Assembly: GCF_029893105.1 (NCBI RefSeq)
Contig: NZ_JARXWG010000013.1
Location: 41,290-105,289 of the forward strand
Origin: Parabacteroides sp. PF5-9
GTDB taxonomy: Bacteria > Bacteroidota > Bacteroidia > Bacteroidales > Tannerellaceae
DNA: 64,000 nucleotides
Direction: 5' to 3'
The position numbers and the translations under genes are program-made. The notes below the pieces were generated by a model. It did no database searches and was not told the origin of the DNA. It worked only from the letters and a program-made list of their open reading frames with translations. This document shows, one piece after another, positions 41,732-51,540 of the stretch (within the stretch, counting starts at the first letter, position 1; every line of letters begins with the position of its first letter).

Positions 41732-43672
41732 TTAGTTTTTATAGTTCCGTTGCTGGCGTACTACAAATTCGTAATCAAGTGGCTCTTTCAGCATCACAGG
41801 ATCTTTATCTTCTCCCTGATATTCCCAACAAGATACATAAGAGAACTCTTCGTCACGACGAAGTGCTTCACCCTCCTCTGTCTGGTACTCTTCGCGGAAG
41901 TGTCCACCACAAGATTCAGCACGGTCATAAGCGTCATGTGCCATCAATTCACCGATCTCAAGGAAGTCGGCTAAACGAAGTGCTTTTTCCAATTCCACAT
42001 TCAAGTCATCAGCCTTACCCGGAATACGGACATTGCCCCAGAACTCTTTTTTCAACTTCTTCATTCGCTCGATTGCATCTTTCAGTCCTTCAGCATTACG
42101 TGCCATACCTACGAGATCCCACATAATATGTCCGAGTTCTTTATGGATATTGTCCACCGAACGTTCTCCTTGAATATTCATCAATTTGGTGATGCGATCC
42201 TGAATCCCTTTTTCAGCTTCTGCAAATTCAGGCAGATCGGTACTGAAACGCGGAACCTGAATCTGATCGGCCAGGTAATTCTGGATCGTATAAGGCAATA
42301 CAAAATAACCGTCAGCCAGTCCCTGCATCAACGCAGAAGCACCTAAGCGGTTTGCTCCGTGATCGGAGAAGTTAGCCTCACCAATCGCAAACAGACCCGG
42401 TATAGAAGTCATCAATTCATAATCTACCCACAGACCACCCATTGAATAGTGGAGCGCCGGATAGATCATCATCGGTGTTTCATATGGATTATCATCTACA
42501 ATTTTTTCGTACATCTGGAAGAGGTTTCCATAACGTGCTTCAACCACATTCTTTCCAAGACGGTTGATCGCTTCAGAAAAGTCCAGATAGACAGCTTGTC
42601 CTGCACCTACTCCGAAACCGGCATCGCAACGTTCTTTCGCAGCACGTGAAGCTACGTCACGCGGAACCAGGTTACCGAAAGCCGGATAACGGCGTTCCAG
42701 ATAGTAGTCGCGGTCTTCTTCTTTAAGCTGTGTCGGTTTCAGTTTACCGGCGCGGATCGCTTCTGCATCCTCTTTCTTCTTCGGTACCCAGATACGACCA
42801 TCATTACGTAATGACTCCGACATCAGGGTTAGTTTAGATTGAAATTCTCCGTGTACCGGTATACATGTCGGGTGGATCTGCACCATACATGGATTGGCAA
42901 AATAAGCGCCTTTTTTATAACATTGCCATGCCGCAGAACCATTCGAAGCCATGGCATTGGTAGACAGGAAGAAGGTATTGACATAACCTCCGGTTGCCAC
43001 AACAACAGCATGAGCAGCAAAACGTTCCAGGCTACCTGTCACCAGGTTACGGGCGATGATACCACGTGCACGACCGTCGACTTTAACCACGTCAACCATT
43101 TCGTAACGGGTATACATTTTTACCTTGTTCAATCCGATCTGACGGCTTAACGCGGAGTAAGCGCCCAGCAATAATTGCTGACCGGTCTGACCGCGGGCAT
43201 AGAATGTTCGGGATACCTGTGCACCACCAAAAGAACGGTTATCCAACAAACCTCCGTATTCGCGTGCGAAAGGCACACCTTGCGCCACACATTGGTCGAT
43301 GATCGAATTAGAAACTTCAGCTAAACGATAAACGTTTGCTTCACGGGCACGGTAGTCACCCCCTTTGATTGTATCGTAGAACAGACGGTAAACAGAGTCA
43401 CCGTCATTCTGATAGTTCTTCGCCGCATTGATCCCTCCCTGTGCAGCGATAGAGTGTGCACGACGAGGAGAATCCTGAATACAGAAATTTAAAACATTGA
43501 ATCCCATTTCTGCCAGTGAAGCAGCGGCAGAAGCGCCTGCCAAACCGGTGCCAACAACGATCACGTCTAAACGACGTTTGTTTGCCGGGTTAACCAGTTT
43601 CTGATGAGCTTTATAATCTGTCCACTTCTCAGCCAAAGGGCCTTGAGGGATTTTTGAATTTATCTGTGTCAT
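41732..43672 (-). CDS. frdA: Fumarate reductase / succinate dehydrogenase flavoprotein subunit
   Basis: This 646-residue catalytic subunit starts with an FAD loop ([21 protein letters not shown]). The histidine for covalent FAD attachment lies in [16 protein letters not shown], and the active-site region is around [15 protein letters not shown] and [15 protein letters not shown]. The C-terminal helical domain is of normal size. It belongs to the type B family with a single cytochrome subunit. In this anaerobic lineage it works mostly as fumarate reductase, though the same genes are often labelled sdhA. Confidence 0.95.
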   Translation of the reverse strand: MTQINSKIPQGPLAEKWTDYKAHQKLVNPANKRRLDVIVVGTGLAGASAAASLAEMGFNVLNFCIQDSPRRAHSIAAQGGINAAKNYQNDGDSVYRLFYDTIKGGDYRAREANVYRLAEVSNSIIDQCVAQGVPFAREYGGLLDNRSFGGAQVSRTFYARGQTGQQLLLGAYSALSRQIGLNKVKMYTRYEMVDVVKVDGRARGIIARNLVTGSLERFAAHAVVVATGGYVNTFFLSTNAMASNGSAAWQCYKKGAYFANPCMVQIHPTCIPVHGEFQSKLTLMSESLRNDGRIWVPKKKEDAEAIRAGKLKPTQLKEEDRDYYLERRYPAFGNLVPRDVASRAAKERCDAGFGVGAGQAVYLDFSEAINRLGKNVVEARYGNLFQMYEKIVDDNPYETPMMIYPALHYSMGGLWVDYELMTSIPGLFAIGEANFSDHGANRLGASALMQGLADGYFVLPYTIQNYLADQIQVPRFSTDLPEFAEAEKGIQDRITKLMNIQGERSVDNIHKELGHIMWDLVGMARNAEGLKDAIERMKKLKKEFWGNVRIPGKADDLNVELEKALRLADFLEIGELMAHDAYDRAESCGGHFREEYQTEEGEALRRDEEFSYVSCWEYQGEDKDPVMLKEPLDYEFVVRQQRNYKN

Positions 43673-43718
43673 ATTACGTTATTTTCAATAATTGATTACA
43701 CCTAATAAAAGCTAAACC

Positions 43719-44402
43719 TTAGAGGTTTTTCACATAGAAGAAAATGGTTACGAATGCAAATCCGAGGAAAATCAGAGTCGCATAAATATTACCGATCCAT
43801 TTCCAACGGTTGATCCAGATGTTATTGTTCCATCCGATTGTTTGAATAGAACTCCAGATACCGTGTGTCAGGTGGAACCATAAAGCAGCATACCAAACCA
43901 GATAACATACCACCACCCATGTCTGGCTGAAGTAGTAGTTGATAAAAGCTGCTCCATCTTGTGGAGAGACTGTGGCTCCTCCCAGTTCAACAGCATGATG
44001 GCCGAGCAGTTCGGCAAACATCATTTTGTACCAGAATTGAGCAAAATGCAACAACATAAAACCAACGATGATCACACCCAGAACAAACATGTTCTTAGAC
44101 GCCCATGTGACGTTTTTCTGGCGTGCGCTCACCGCGTAACTGTCATTGCCACGCGCTTTCCGATTCTGCAATGTCAGAATCAATGCATACAGAAAATGGA
44201 CAGCCACTCCGGCTGCCAGTACCAAAGTCCCTGCTACAGCATACCAATTTGCTCCGAGAAAAGCACAAATCATATTGTAAGCATCCTCTGAGAAAACGGC
44301 TGCCATATTCATGGCCATGTGGAACGTGAGGAATAAGATAAGAAAGATTCCTGATATACTCATTATCAGTTTCTTTCCGATAGAAGAATTAAGTAACCAC
44401 AT
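43719..44402 (-). CDS. frdC: Fumarate reductase / succinate dehydrogenase cytochrome b subunit
   Basis: This is a 227-residue membrane subunit with five helices and conserved histidines for two haems b: FLTFHMAMNMAAV, AVHFLYALIL, LHFAQFWYKMM and LWFHLTHGIWSSIQTIGW. It oxidises menaquinol and anchors FrdAB to the inner membrane. It is the first gene of the operon, with a -7 element 65 bases upstream, and menA, needed to make menaquinone, lies elsewhere in the same window. Confidence 0.94.
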   Translation of the reverse strand: MWLLNSSIGKKLIMSISGIFLILFLTFHMAMNMAAVFSEDAYNMICAFLGANWYAVAGTLVLAAGVAVHFLYALILTLQNRKARGNDSYAVSARQKNVTWASKNMFVLGVIIVGFMLLHFAQFWYKMMFAELLGHHAVELGGATVSPQDGAAFINYYFSQTWVVVCYLVWYAALWFHLTHGIWSSIQTIGWNNNIWINRWKWIGNIYATLIFLGFAFVTIFFYVKNL

Positions 44403-44466
44403 AAGATAATAATTTAAGTTATTGAGTTTTGTATGATGATCTTTTTATCAGGTATTTATAAAGCCG

Positions 44467-44474
44467 CAAAGGTA
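44467..44474 (-). promoter_or_regulatory. -7 element for frdCAB
   Basis: TACCTTTG on the minus strand fits TAnnTTTG, about 65 bases before the frdC ATG. Confidence 0.6.
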
Positions 44475-44598
44475 GGCTAAATCCCTATATCAAGCAATAA
44501 ATTAAAGAAAATTTTCTGTAATTATCAGCTTTCTGAAAAATCGGCATGTTTTTTCTACTCCATCCGATAGAAAAACGAGAACTCTATGACGTAATTTG

Positions 44599-44629
44599 GT
44601 AAGACCTTCCTCTCACAGAAAAGTGTTCG
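44599..44629. repeat. Remnant (copy D) of the palindromic array family
   Basis: GTAAGACCTTCCTCTCAC followed by AGAAAAGTGTTCG matches the last 18-bp unit and the tail of copies A and C. The other units are not recognisable. It lies between frdC and the LRR lipoprotein gene. Confidence 0.65.
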
Positions 44630-44691
44630 AAAGGCCTTTAAAAAACCGCTGGGATGTTTGAGTTTTTGTTATAAATAATGTGAGTTTAATT

Positions 44692-45951
44692 TTATTTCTT
44701 TATCACATGGGTGGTAGACGGGACACGGAACAAGCAACCGGCCCAGTCATCATAGAACTGTGTTGGAATATTATTTGTTCCTCCATCCCACCAGACATAC
44801 ACCTGTTTCAGATTCGGACAATCGGTTGCGTCAAAATGCTCCAGATCCCGACAGTTGCTAATATCCAGTGTCTGCACAGCTGTATTATTGCAAAAAAGTC
44901 GCTTCAACCTGGTTAGTTTGCTCACATTCAACTCGGAGATAAGCGTATTACCGCATTCGAGATATTGTAGATAAGATAAATGATCAACCGCTAACTTGGA
45001 TATAGGCGTATTTGAACAGGTCAACAGCGTTAAATCCACCGCCTGGGCTATTTCCAATTCAGCAATATTGGTATTGGCACACATCAATGTTTGTAATTTA
45101 GCCAGATTTCCAATCTCCAATACCGAAACTTGGGTATCCGAAACATCTATCACTTCCAGGTTCGTTAACTCTTTTACATCTAACTCCGAAATAGAAGTAT
45201 TATCGCAATAGAGGACTTGAAGTTGTTTTAAATGACTGATATTTAATTCGGATATTTTTGTGTTTCCCACTCTTAATTGTTCAAGTTTAGTTAAACCGCT
45301 TAAATCAAGGGAGGATAGATTAGTATATCCGCAAAAGAGATTTTTCAGATTTGGAAAATATGTTATACCGTCCAATGATTCCAGATACTTATTATTGCTT
45401 AAATCAAAAGACGTTATCCTTTTGGCGTTGGCTCGCGTTAACTGACCATCTTTTACATAAGCTGTACTTAATAGGTATTCCCGGAATCCTTTATCTGTAA
45501 TAAATAGTAAAATGTCCTCATTGTCCTCATCGTTCGGATCTTGTAACACAACACCTTCTTTTGTTTTTCCCATTTGTAATAGCGAAGTTTCATACAGGGA
45601 GTTCACAGCAGTAAGCTGCATCCGTGCAGAACGATCTTCCCCCGTGTAATTGAGAGCAAGTGTAAATGTGATCGTGTGCATACCTGCCGCTCCTCTCTTT
45701 TTATCAACCGTCACCCAGTCGGGTAACGCCCCATCGGTGTTTTTTAAGAGTTCTAATTCCCAATTACCGGTGGCTTCGAATCGTAAGGTTGCCACAGTCT
45801 CATCGGCATAAACCATTAGGTTATCCTCAATATTGATGATTTCACCTCCTTCGGGAATCTCCACTATCGAATCATCATTATTACTACAGGAGGCACAAAG
45901 GCCACAAATAAGAAAAAGAGAACATGCGAATCGTAGAATTGTTGTATTCAT
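44692..45951 (-). CDS. Leucine-rich repeat lipoprotein with BACON-like domain
   Basis: This 419-residue surface lipoprotein has the signal LFLICGLCASC with lipid cysteine near residue 22. A BACON-like domain spans about 35-115 (LRFEATGNWELELL and PDWVTVDKK). At least eight leucine-rich repeats of about 21 residues run from 175 to 385, such as LTKLEQLRVGNTKISELNIS and LKQLQVLYCDNTSISELDVK. The repeats are of the internalin/BspA-adjacent type and probably bind a protein or glycan. Each repeat has Cys or Asn at the turn (YCDNT, MCANT, TCSNT, ECGNT), forming an Asn/Thr ladder along one face. It is a single gene. Confidence 0.85.
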   Translation of the reverse strand: MNTTILRFACSLFLICGLCASCSNNDDSIVEIPEGGEIINIEDNLMVYADETVATLRFEATGNWELELLKNTDGALPDWVTVDKKRGAAGMHTITFTLALNYTGEDRSARMQLTAVNSLYETSLLQMGKTKEGVVLQDPNDEDNEDILLFITDKGFREYLLSTAYVKDGQLTRANAKRITSFDLSNNKYLESLDGITYFPNLKNLFCGYTNLSSLDLSGLTKLEQLRVGNTKISELNISHLKQLQVLYCDNTSISELDVKELTNLEVIDVSDTQVSVLEIGNLAKLQTLMCANTNIAELEIAQAVDLTLLTCSNTPISKLAVDHLSYLQYLECGNTLISELNVSKLTRLKRLFCNNTAVQTLDISNCRDLEHFDATDCPNLKQVYVWWDGGTNNIPTQFYDDWAGCLFRVPSTTHVIKK

Positions 45952-46088
45952 ATTTGTTTTATTGGTAGGATTATATCACTATTACAGAGATCATGGAGAT
46001 AAATATTTAATAAAACAAAACTAATAAATTATTTTATGTATGCAAAGCATTTTCCTGGAACCAATACCTGATAACGAATAGAACACAA

Positions 46089-46124
46089 GGGGGGGTGTCC
46101 AAAAAGTCCTTTGGACACCCCCCC
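46089..46124. terminator. G7/C7 hairpin downstream of the DUF805 gene
   Basis: A 15-bp perfect stem has a run of seven Gs on one side and seven Cs on the other (arms 46089-46103 and 46110-46124) and a 6-base loop. There is no T-run on either side, so it is an unusual terminator, if it is one. Confidence 0.55.
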
Positions 46125-46151
46125 TATGTTATTAATGCTTATTTCCTGTGA

Positions 46152-47438
46152 TTAAAACATGTATATACACTTTTCACAAACTGCCGAACCGGCCGATTGA
46201 TCTTTCATCTGCATCATACTGAGATGGGCATCTGTCATGCCGGGAAAAGTCCGTTTAAAGTAAGCACGATATAGCGGTGAATTGTAGAACACATGGTTCG
46301 GTACCGCATACGCCTGAACCCCTATCAGTGGGCGATTACAAACATCACACACCCCCGTTCCGGTAAATATCGGATAACGACCTGCAGATCCCGAAGAGAC
46401 CTGTGGCGCCGGTTGCGGCTGTGGACGTTGCACAGCAGGTCTTGCAGATGCTGGATTCGGCTGTATGGCAGGAATTTCCCGTGCGATCATAACCTCCTCC
46501 TTTTTCCATAGCGAATACCCCAGTAAGATAAACGCCACATTCGTGAGCCCCCCTGCATTCCCGATCAGGAAAATATAAGGTTCATAAAAAGAGACAGACC
46601 CCACATTTCTGAACAAGACGAACACAATCGATAAAATGGCTCCTGTGACCAGTAATATAATAGCCGTCCGGCTCTTCTTATGTTGGATCGTTTGTACCCC
46701 GATAAGCAATAAGCCCAAGGCGCTTAAAAAAGAGGAAGCAATACCTCCGGTATACCGGATATTCACCAAACCAAAATTTTCTATATTTTGCGCAGAAGGA
46801 AGAATACTCAGAAAGAACGCAAACACACCATACAACACCATACACCAGGCTGCACTCCGACTATCCTTCCCCTCACGGCGCAAAAAGAGACCAATCAATA
46901 ATAAGAATAACGGAGTGACAAACCACTGGATAAAACCAACCGCAAATCCGTTATGAAGTGTCACCATAGTATATATATTTACGCCTGCCATGATCAACAT
47001 CGCCACCGAAGCCACCAGAAACGTATTCGCCACACTGCGCTCAATACCCCATTGGGTAGAAGCCGTTTTAGGATCCGCTCCAAACCGATTCTCGCCATAC
47101 GTCCCCTCAAGCAACATCAAAACAAACAACCAGAAACCCCCTATCACCGGGATCAACGCAAGGATCAAATACCATCCACTTCTTCCTGTATCATGCAACC
47201 TCCGCACAGAGACAGCCCAGAAAGGAACAATTATCAACCATAAATAGGCAATCGTAAAAACCCCGTAGGGAAGACCGGCACGGATAAAATCGTCGGGGAT
47301 TAAATCTGCTGTAACATCAATAACCGCAAATAAGATTAAGAACAGCATATAGAACAATACAAACATCCAATACTCTTTTCTCCGGGCTCTTCCGCGGCCA
47401 TCGGCATACTTCTTCAATGCTTCAAGAAACCATTTCAT
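46152..47438 (-). CDS. DUF805 membrane protein with C-terminal zinc-ribbon-like region
   Basis: This is a 428-residue membrane protein. The first 120 residues are a DUF805 domain (RGRARRKEYWMFVLFYMLF, and VSVRRLHDTGRSGWYLI is its hallmark). A second set of about five or six helices follows to residue 325. A Pro/Gln-rich linker then leads to a soluble end with two Cys pairs, CDVC and CEKC, about 55 residues apart, which could bind zinc. DUF805 function is unknown. The fusion of DUF805 with a second membrane block and a Cys-pair tail is not one I recognise. Confidence 0.75.
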   Translation of the reverse strand: MKWFLEALKKYADGRGRARRKEYWMFVLFYMLFLILFAVIDVTADLIPDDFIRAGLPYGVFTIAYLWLIIVPFWAVSVRRLHDTGRSGWYLILALIPVIGGFWLFVLMLLEGTYGENRFGADPKTASTQWGIERSVANTFLVASVAMLIMAGVNIYTMVTLHNGFAVGFIQWFVTPLFLLLIGLFLRREGKDSRSAAWCMVLYGVFAFFLSILPSAQNIENFGLVNIRYTGGIASSFLSALGLLLIGVQTIQHKKSRTAIILLVTGAILSIVFVLFRNVGSVSFYEPYIFLIGNAGGLTNVAFILLGYSLWKKEEVMIAREIPAIQPNPASARPAVQRPQPQPAPQVSSGSAGRYPIFTGTGVCDVCNRPLIGVQAYAVPNHVFYNSPLYRAYFKRTFPGMTDAHLSMMQMKDQSAGSAVCEKCIYMF

Positions 47439-47480
47439 ATTTTTCCGTTTTTAGTCCCTTTCGGGTAGATTTATTTCAAG

Positions 47481-47488
47481 CAAAGATA
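47481..47488 (-). promoter_or_regulatory. -7 element for the DUF805 gene
   Basis: TATCTTTG on the minus strand fits TAnnTTTG, 43 bases before the ATG. Confidence 0.55.
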
Positions 47489-47646
47489 TCCGAATAACAA
47501 GCGTTGTCAATCCCCCAAAAAGGGGGAATTTTCAGCTAAATGGACGTGAGTCCGGAAGAGATTCGGGTTTCAGAGGGAAGAAAAGACCATATAGAACTAC
47601 AAACAGTATGCTGACTGTTTTTTTGTCATATGCTATTCGTTTTTCT

Positions 47647-47765
47647 GTTACACGTAGGTCTGTTTTCTGTTAGAGGTACCTCTAAACAAATTTAGAGGTA
47701 GGTGTAAATCGATTTAGAGGTACGTCTAAATCATTTTAGAGGTACCTCTAACAGAAAAGTGTTCA
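47647..47765. repeat. 22-bp-period palindromic array, copy C
   Basis: Units start at 47647 (degenerate), 47669, 47691, 47713 and 47735, with unrelated 4-base spacers and the tail AGAAAAGTGTTCA. The outer ends TTTTCTGTTAGAGGTACC and GGTACCTCTAACAGAAAA are perfect inverted repeats of each other. The unit order differs from copies A and B, but each 18-mer is one already seen there. It lies between two divergent promoters. Confidence 0.9.
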
Positions 47766-47807
47766 AGAACTTCTAAAAATCTTTTACGATCGCTTCGAAA
47801 TTCTTAT

Positions 47808-47815
47808 TAGATTTG
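47808..47815 (+). promoter_or_regulatory. -7 element for the M16 peptidase gene
   Basis: TAGATTTG fits TAnnTTTG, 31 bases before ATG 47846. Confidence 0.55.
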
Positions 47816-47845
47816 TCAATTCTATCGCTATAAAAACAAACAACA

Positions 47846-50659
47846 ATGATCTCAAAAAACGTTTTCTCAACCATTATTATACTCTGCTTTGTTCATCTGA
47901 CAACACTTACGGCTCAGCAGAGCAATCAACCGCTACCGATAGATCCCAATCTACGCTATGGGCAACTTTCGAACGGTATGACTTACTATATCAGACACAA
48001 TGAGAAACCGAAAAACAGAGCTGATTTTTACATCGTACAAAAGGTAGGGTCTATTCTCGAAGAAGAGAATCAGAGGGGGTTGGCCCATTTCCTTGAACAT
48101 ATGGCATTCAATGGAAGCAAACACTTCCCCGAACAGGGTATGGATAAATATACCGAAAGTATCGGTATGCGTATGGGTGAAAACATGAACGCCTATACCG
48201 GCTTTGACGAAACAGTCTATATGTTGATGAATGCTCCTGTCGAACGACAAACGACTGTCGACTCCTGCCTACTTATCCTGCATGATTGGTCGGGGTTTTT
48301 AGCACTCGCTGACACCGCTATCGAAAAAGAACGGGGCGTAATCCGCGAAGAGTGGCGGACAGGTCAAGATGCACAAGCCCGGTTATGGGAACAGCAACTG
48401 CCTAAAATGTTCCCGGACAATAGATACGGCCACCGGATGCCGATCGGGACCATCGATGTGATCAATAACTTCCGGCCGGAAGAATTACGCGACTATTACA
48501 AAAAATGGTACCGCCCCGATCTGCAGGCGATTATTATTGTAGGAGATATCGATGTCGCATATGTGGAGTCTTCAATACAGACCCTGTTTAGTGATATCCC
48601 TGCACCCAATGATCCGGCAGAAAGAATACAGTTTGAAGTCGCCGACAACGACACTCCCCTGGTCTCTATCGCCAAAGATAAAGAGGCCTCTTATCATATC
48701 CTCTATCTCTTTTTCAAACACGACAAACTCCCGACCGAAGTCAATGCAACGATCACAGGGATGGTCATGGATTATATCCGCAGTGCCAGCGCAACCATGA
48801 TGAACGACCGTTTCGACGAGATGGTACTACAACCTACCCCTCCGTTTATTTTCGCTCAATCGTTTGATGGCGACTATATGGTGGCCCGTACAAAAGCGGC
48901 CTGGACAGTCACAGCCATTGCAGAAGAAGGCGCAATCAATTCTACATTGAGTACACTGGTCAATGAAACCGAACGCATGAGACAGTACGGCTTCACTCCT
49001 TCGGAATATGAACGGGCAAAGACAAACATCCTCAAACAATACGAGTCGGCCTACAACGAACGCGACAACCAGCAAAACGATAGTTATTCGCAGGAGTATG
49101 TCAGCCATTTTACCGAAGGAGGTTATACGCCCGGCATTGAAATGGAGTACGCACTGATCCAACAGATCGCAGAAACGGTGACTGTCGAACAAATCAACGC
49201 ATATATCAGTAGTATCATCGGTGAAAAAAATATCGTGATCGGATTAACGGGTCCCGACAAAGAAGAACTCACATATCCTACAGAAGAGGAACTGCTCCAG
49301 GTCTTTACAGAAGCCCGGAATCTTCCCGTTGAGCCATATGTTGAAAACGTCTCCGATGAGCCTCTGATTCCTCATTTGCCTACGCCCGGAACAATCGTCC
49401 GTGAAGAAAATGATCCATTATTCAATGCTCACGTACTCACATTGAACAACGGTATTAAAGTCGTATTGAAACAAACCGATTTCAAAAAAGACCAGATCCT
49501 CATGACCGCTACCCGTTCAGGAGGAACAACGCTCTTTGATGATCACGACGTCGACAACTTAAAAGTGATCAACGACGTTATCGGACTTGGAGGTTGGGGG
49601 GAGTTTTCGGCGATCGACCTCAACAAACGACTGGCTGGGAAAAAGGTCTCCTGTTCAACCGCTATCGGCACCGATAATGAAAGTGTCAACGGTATGGCAG
49701 CCCCAGCAGATGTGGAGACGCTCTTTCAGTTGATCTACCTCTCATTCACCGCCCCACGCCGGGATGATGATGCCTATATGTCGTACATGACTCGTATCAA
49801 AGCCCAATTATACAATCTGGAGTTAGACCCGATGGTCTCTTTCAGCGACACCCTGATGCAAACTGTTTATGCAGGCAACCCACGCACCCAACGGTTGAAA
49901 GCCAACGATTTTGAAAACATCAGTTATCAGCGCCTTCTTCAGATGTATCACGAACGATTCGACGATGCCTCCGGATTTGTATTTACCTTTGTGGGAAATA
50001 TCGATATCGAAGAGATAAAACCTTATATCAAACAATACCTGGCATCGCTACCTGCATCCGGACATATAGACGCGCCCAACGAAGCGAATTTCCCGCCAAT
50101 TCAAAAAGGGGGAATAAATAAACGGTTCAACCGTCACATGGAAACCCCCAAGGCATCCGTGATTAGTCTCTACTCCGGACAAATGGCTTATACCCTCGAA
50201 AATGCGTTGACTGCCACCATTCTCAAACAGGTTCTCGACCTGGTATACACCGAAAAAATCCGAAAAGAAGAGGGGGCAACTTATGGGGTACAAACTTCTG
50301 CACGTGTTTCCCTCTTTCCTGAAGGACGAACCACGCTGCAAATCTATTTTGATACCGATCCGGCACGCTTCCACGAGATGAATACCATCATTCGTGATGA
50401 ACTCAACCGTATCACAGAAGAAGGCCCCCGTCAGGAAGATTTCCAGAAAACGATCGACAATCTATTCAAACGATATGCCGAGAACCAGGAAGAAAATAGT
50501 TATTGGCTAAATATTCTCGACAACTACTATTATAGGGGAATAGATAGTTATACTTCCTATCAGGAAACGCTTCAAAAGCTGACACCCGACAAGGTCAGAA
50601 TATTCTTAAAAGAGTTGATTGATCAAGAGAACAGAATCGAACTGATTATGGAACCATAA
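47846..50659 (+). CDS. M16 family zinc peptidase (insulinase/pitrilysin type)
   Basis: This 937-residue secreted peptidase has a Sec signal (about residues 1-24, ending LTAQ). The inverted zinc motif HFLEH lies in RGLAHFLEHMAFNGSKHF (about residue 82), with the third ligand downstream. Two full M16 halves are present; only the first is catalytic, and the second keeps the structural fold (LNNGIKVVLKQTDFKKDQ near residue 535). The length fits the PqqL-like two-domain enzymes that degrade short peptides or processed proteins in the periplasm. It is followed by a TonB plug protein 91 bases later on the same strand. Confidence 0.92.
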   Translation: MISKNVFSTIIILCFVHLTTLTAQQSNQPLPIDPNLRYGQLSNGMTYYIRHNEKPKNRADFYIVQKVGSILEEENQRGLAHFLEHMAFNGSKHFPEQGMDKYTESIGMRMGENMNAYTGFDETVYMLMNAPVERQTTVDSCLLILHDWSGFLALADTAIEKERGVIREEWRTGQDAQARLWEQQLPKMFPDNRYGHRMPIGTIDVINNFRPEELRDYYKKWYRPDLQAIIIVGDIDVAYVESSIQTLFSDIPAPNDPAERIQFEVADNDTPLVSIAKDKEASYHILYLFFKHDKLPTEVNATITGMVMDYIRSASATMMNDRFDEMVLQPTPPFIFAQSFDGDYMVARTKAAWTVTAIAEEGAINSTLSTLVNETERMRQYGFTPSEYERAKTNILKQYESAYNERDNQQNDSYSQEYVSHFTEGGYTPGIEMEYALIQQIAETVTVEQINAYISSIIGEKNIVIGLTGPDKEELTYPTEEELLQVFTEARNLPVEPYVENVSDEPLIPHLPTPGTIVREENDPLFNAHVLTLNNGIKVVLKQTDFKKDQILMTATRSGGTTLFDDHDVDNLKVINDVIGLGGWGEFSAIDLNKRLAGKKVSCSTAIGTDNESVNGMAAPADVETLFQLIYLSFTAPRRDDDAYMSYMTRIKAQLYNLELDPMVSFSDTLMQTVYAGNPRTQRLKANDFENISYQRLLQMYHERFDDASGFVFTFVGNIDIEEIKPYIKQYLASLPASGHIDAPNEANFPPIQKGGINKRFNRHMETPKASVISLYSGQMAYTLENALTATILKQVLDLVYTEKIRKEEGATYGVQTSARVSLFPEGRTTLQIYFDTDPARFHEMNTIIRDELNRITEEGPRQEDFQKTIDNLFKRYAENQEENSYWLNILDNYYYRGIDSYTSYQETLQKLTPDKVRIFLKELIDQENRIELIMEP

Positions 50660-50749
50660 ATGAAACTTTATTTTTTCTCCAATAATGTATAGGGTATTTC
50701 ATTTGTAAACAGTCATATGATAAAGAAAAACACACAAAAGAAAACGATC

Positions 50750-51424
50750 ATGAAAAAGAACATTCATACCTTTATTCTCATCCTACTGGCGACGCTGAGC
50801 CATTCGGTAGTTGCCCAAAACGATACCTTGATCGGGATCCTTCGCAACGCAGATACCAAAATTGTCAAACGGCATCAAGTCAGATTAGGAAAAGAGAAAC
50901 CAATCAAAGTGAAAACCGACAAACACGGGATATTCAGAATCCCCAATGCCAACCTCAACGATACACTCTATATCTACATAAAGAGTGAACAACGAGAAGT
51001 CCAGATTCCCGTCCGGGGATACGATATCTTAAATATCATGTTACGCCAAGGATCATTTACTGCCGAACCGACGACTATGGATGACCCTTATCTCGTACAA
51101 CATATGTTGCGCCAACGCAGTAAACTCTTAAGTTCGGATACTATGAATAAATCTCAGATAGAGGAAAGTGGATGCACCGATGTATTGTGTTTGTTGCAGC
51201 GTATGAGTGGAGTTATTGTCAACGGTGAATCGGTACGGGTTCGTGGTATCACCTCCCTCAACGCCGGTTCCGATCCGTTAGTGATAATCGATGGTGTCCA
51301 GGGAGGATCATTGAATATGTCGGCTTACGATGTCAGTGAGATTACCGTCCTTAAGGAGACCACGCAATACGGTATAAAAGGGGCGGCAGGCGTCATTCTC
51401 ATAAAAACAACAAAAGGGAATTAA
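50750..51424 (+). CDS. Stand-alone TonB plug domain protein with regulatory-like N-domain
   Basis: This is a 224-residue exported protein with signal FILILLATLSHSVVAQ. Residues about 27-110 resemble the carboxypeptidase-regulatory-like domain that starts SusC-type receptors. Residues about 135-224 are a TonB receptor plug (VLCLLQRMSGVIVNGESVRV and DPLVIIDGVQGG, ending YGIKGAAGVILIKTTKGN). The barrel that should follow is missing, and no SusD neighbour or frameshifted barrel is seen downstream. It may be a plug-only accessory or the remnant of a receptor. The ATG at 50750 is chosen for the usual signal peptide start. Confidence 0.82.
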   Translation: MKKNIHTFILILLATLSHSVVAQNDTLIGILRNADTKIVKRHQVRLGKEKPIKVKTDKHGIFRIPNANLNDTLYIYIKSEQREVQIPVRGYDILNIMLRQGSFTAEPTTMDDPYLVQHMLRQRSKLLSSDTMNKSQIEESGCTDVLCLLQRMSGVIVNGESVRVRGITSLNAGSDPLVIIDGVQGGSLNMSAYDVSEITVLKETTQYGIKGAAGVILIKTTKGN

Positions 51425-51540
51425 TTCTAAAGAAAATAACAGTTGGAAGTATAATAAATAAAGCGCATATTTTTCACCGTAAAACAAAACAATCTGCACG
51501 ATAAAACGTTTATATTTACAGCTACCTAAGTCGTCCAGAG

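Noticed and set aside
41779..42126. Plus-strand 115-residue frame opposite frdA
   Set aside because: It is a shadow of frdA, which has all its catalytic motifs on the minus strand. Other long frames opposite frdA, pfkA, tktC and mgtE were dropped for the same reason.
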